From contig OX579638.1 in NCBI GenBank assembly GCA_951230915.1, positions 6,156,696 to 6,220,695 on the forward strand: 64,000 bases of DNA, read 5' to 3'. Below, one piece after another: positions 63,520-64,000 of this stretch; position 1 is the stretch's first letter, and each line of letters begins with the position of its first letter. A program made the position numbers and the translations under genes. The notes beneath the pieces were generated by a model. That model was not told the origin of the DNA. It saw only the letters and a program-made list of their open reading frames with translations, and ran no database searches. Source of the DNA: Antitrichia curtipendula (lineage: Eukaryota; Streptophyta; Bryopsida; Hypnales; Leucodontaceae).

Positions 63520-64000
63520 TCTTGTGTTTTTGACAATGAGTGGTTAAGCTCTCATCTTCAAATTGTCATATCCTTTGAGATTCATAACAAAGAATTGATT
63601 TGATTACAATGGTGTCAACGTGCCCCAAAATGACTACAAAGGGTGTTTTGAGAGGAGAATGAGTGTCCTTTTATATTCTTTTAAGGGTACCCACCTCCTC
63701 TCATTTCCCTACTAGTAATCTTAAACTTGAATTTTCAACTTTTTATACTTAATCAAAACTCTAATTTCTAGAGAAAGACTTCAAATCACAAAAAAAATTG
63801 CACCATTGGCTCCAAAAGGTTATTTTTTGTCTATGGAACTCCCTACCTCCTTTTTCTTCACAAAAAAAACAAAGAATTGTAGTGCCAACTTAAAATTGGA
63901 AAGGAATAAAATTCAACTTTTGGAGTTTACCTTTTCTAAAAAAAATGACTAGTCTAAGTTCTTAATTAGATATAAAGGAGTGAGACAAAAACCCATTTTG
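63520..64000. other. No gene seen
   Basis: AT-rich flank continuing to the window edge. No ORF or repeat can be supported. Confidence 0.4.

Larger units (their letters stand above)
60880..63520. mobile_element. Long inverted-repeat element split by a CACTA insertion
   Basis: The left arm (60,900-61,080) and the reverse complement of the right part match: TTCATCTCCAAAAACCATTT against the GATGAAAC side, and CTTCATTTAGGCATGGTAG against CTATCCTCAAATGAGGTCT at ~63,480. AGTTTAGACTTCATTTAGG and TGTTCAAAA on the left pair with GAGGTCTAAAG and TTTTGAACA at 63,489-63,513. The sequences are homologous to the hairpin inside the 47-kb CACTA element. The insertion at 61,181-63,418 interrupts one arm. Confidence 0.6.

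Overview
This window looks like nuclear DNA of a green-plant-lineage eukaryote with a large, repeat-rich genome. A charophyte-like streptophyte alga is my best guess; that is inference, not proof. The support is threefold: spliced genes with GT-AG introns, a SUVR-type SET methyltransferase and a plant PTP1-type tyrosine phosphatase, and a TFIIH TFB1/p62 gene with a plant-like N-terminus. Between them lie long AT-rich stretches full of decayed transposons. There is nothing bacterial: no operons, rRNA or CRISPR.

Layout: 1-966 is a ~106-bp tandem satellite. About 2.2-18.7 kb is a distinct compartment crowded with GTACAA/TTGTAC hexamers. On the + strand it holds an acidic unknown protein, a CCGGA-rich element with a gag-like coiled-coil ORF, a coiled-coil/RING-H2-like protein and a spliced SUVR-type SET methyltransferase. 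On the - strand it ends with a three-exon transposase. Both the methyltransferase and the transposase are interrupted by one in-frame stop. 18.76-22.0 kb is AT-rich with a candidate MITE. 23.2-26.3 kb holds TFB1 as a single 616-codon ORF, preceded by three splice-compatible exons that end 62 bp before its start codon.

26.9-34.1 kb is a transposon graveyard on the - strand: an hAT remnant, a truncated DUF7869-type fragment, and a longer DUF7869-type transposase broken by two frameshifts and a stop. Two clusters of a ~21-bp palindrome (TTATCTTC...GAAGATAA) lie at 34.8-35.6 and 41.2-42.0 kb, the second next to a decayed unknown gene. 43-46 kb carries low-complexity and minisatellite repeats. 47.14-48.27 kb is a non-autonomous CACTA element with a clean CAT target duplication, beside a piggyBac transposase remnant.

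53.3-56.7 kb is an intact eight-exon tyrosine phosphatase gene (+). 57.2-59.2 kb is an intact intronless membrane protein of the DUF229 alkaline-phosphatase-like fold (-). 60.9-63.5 kb is a second CACTA element nested inside a long inverted-repeat element.

The three probable host genes (TFB1, PTP, DUF229) are unrelated in pathway. The SET gene, RING gene and transposase share one sequence compartment, and I propose (unproven) that they are cargo and engine of a single large mobile element.
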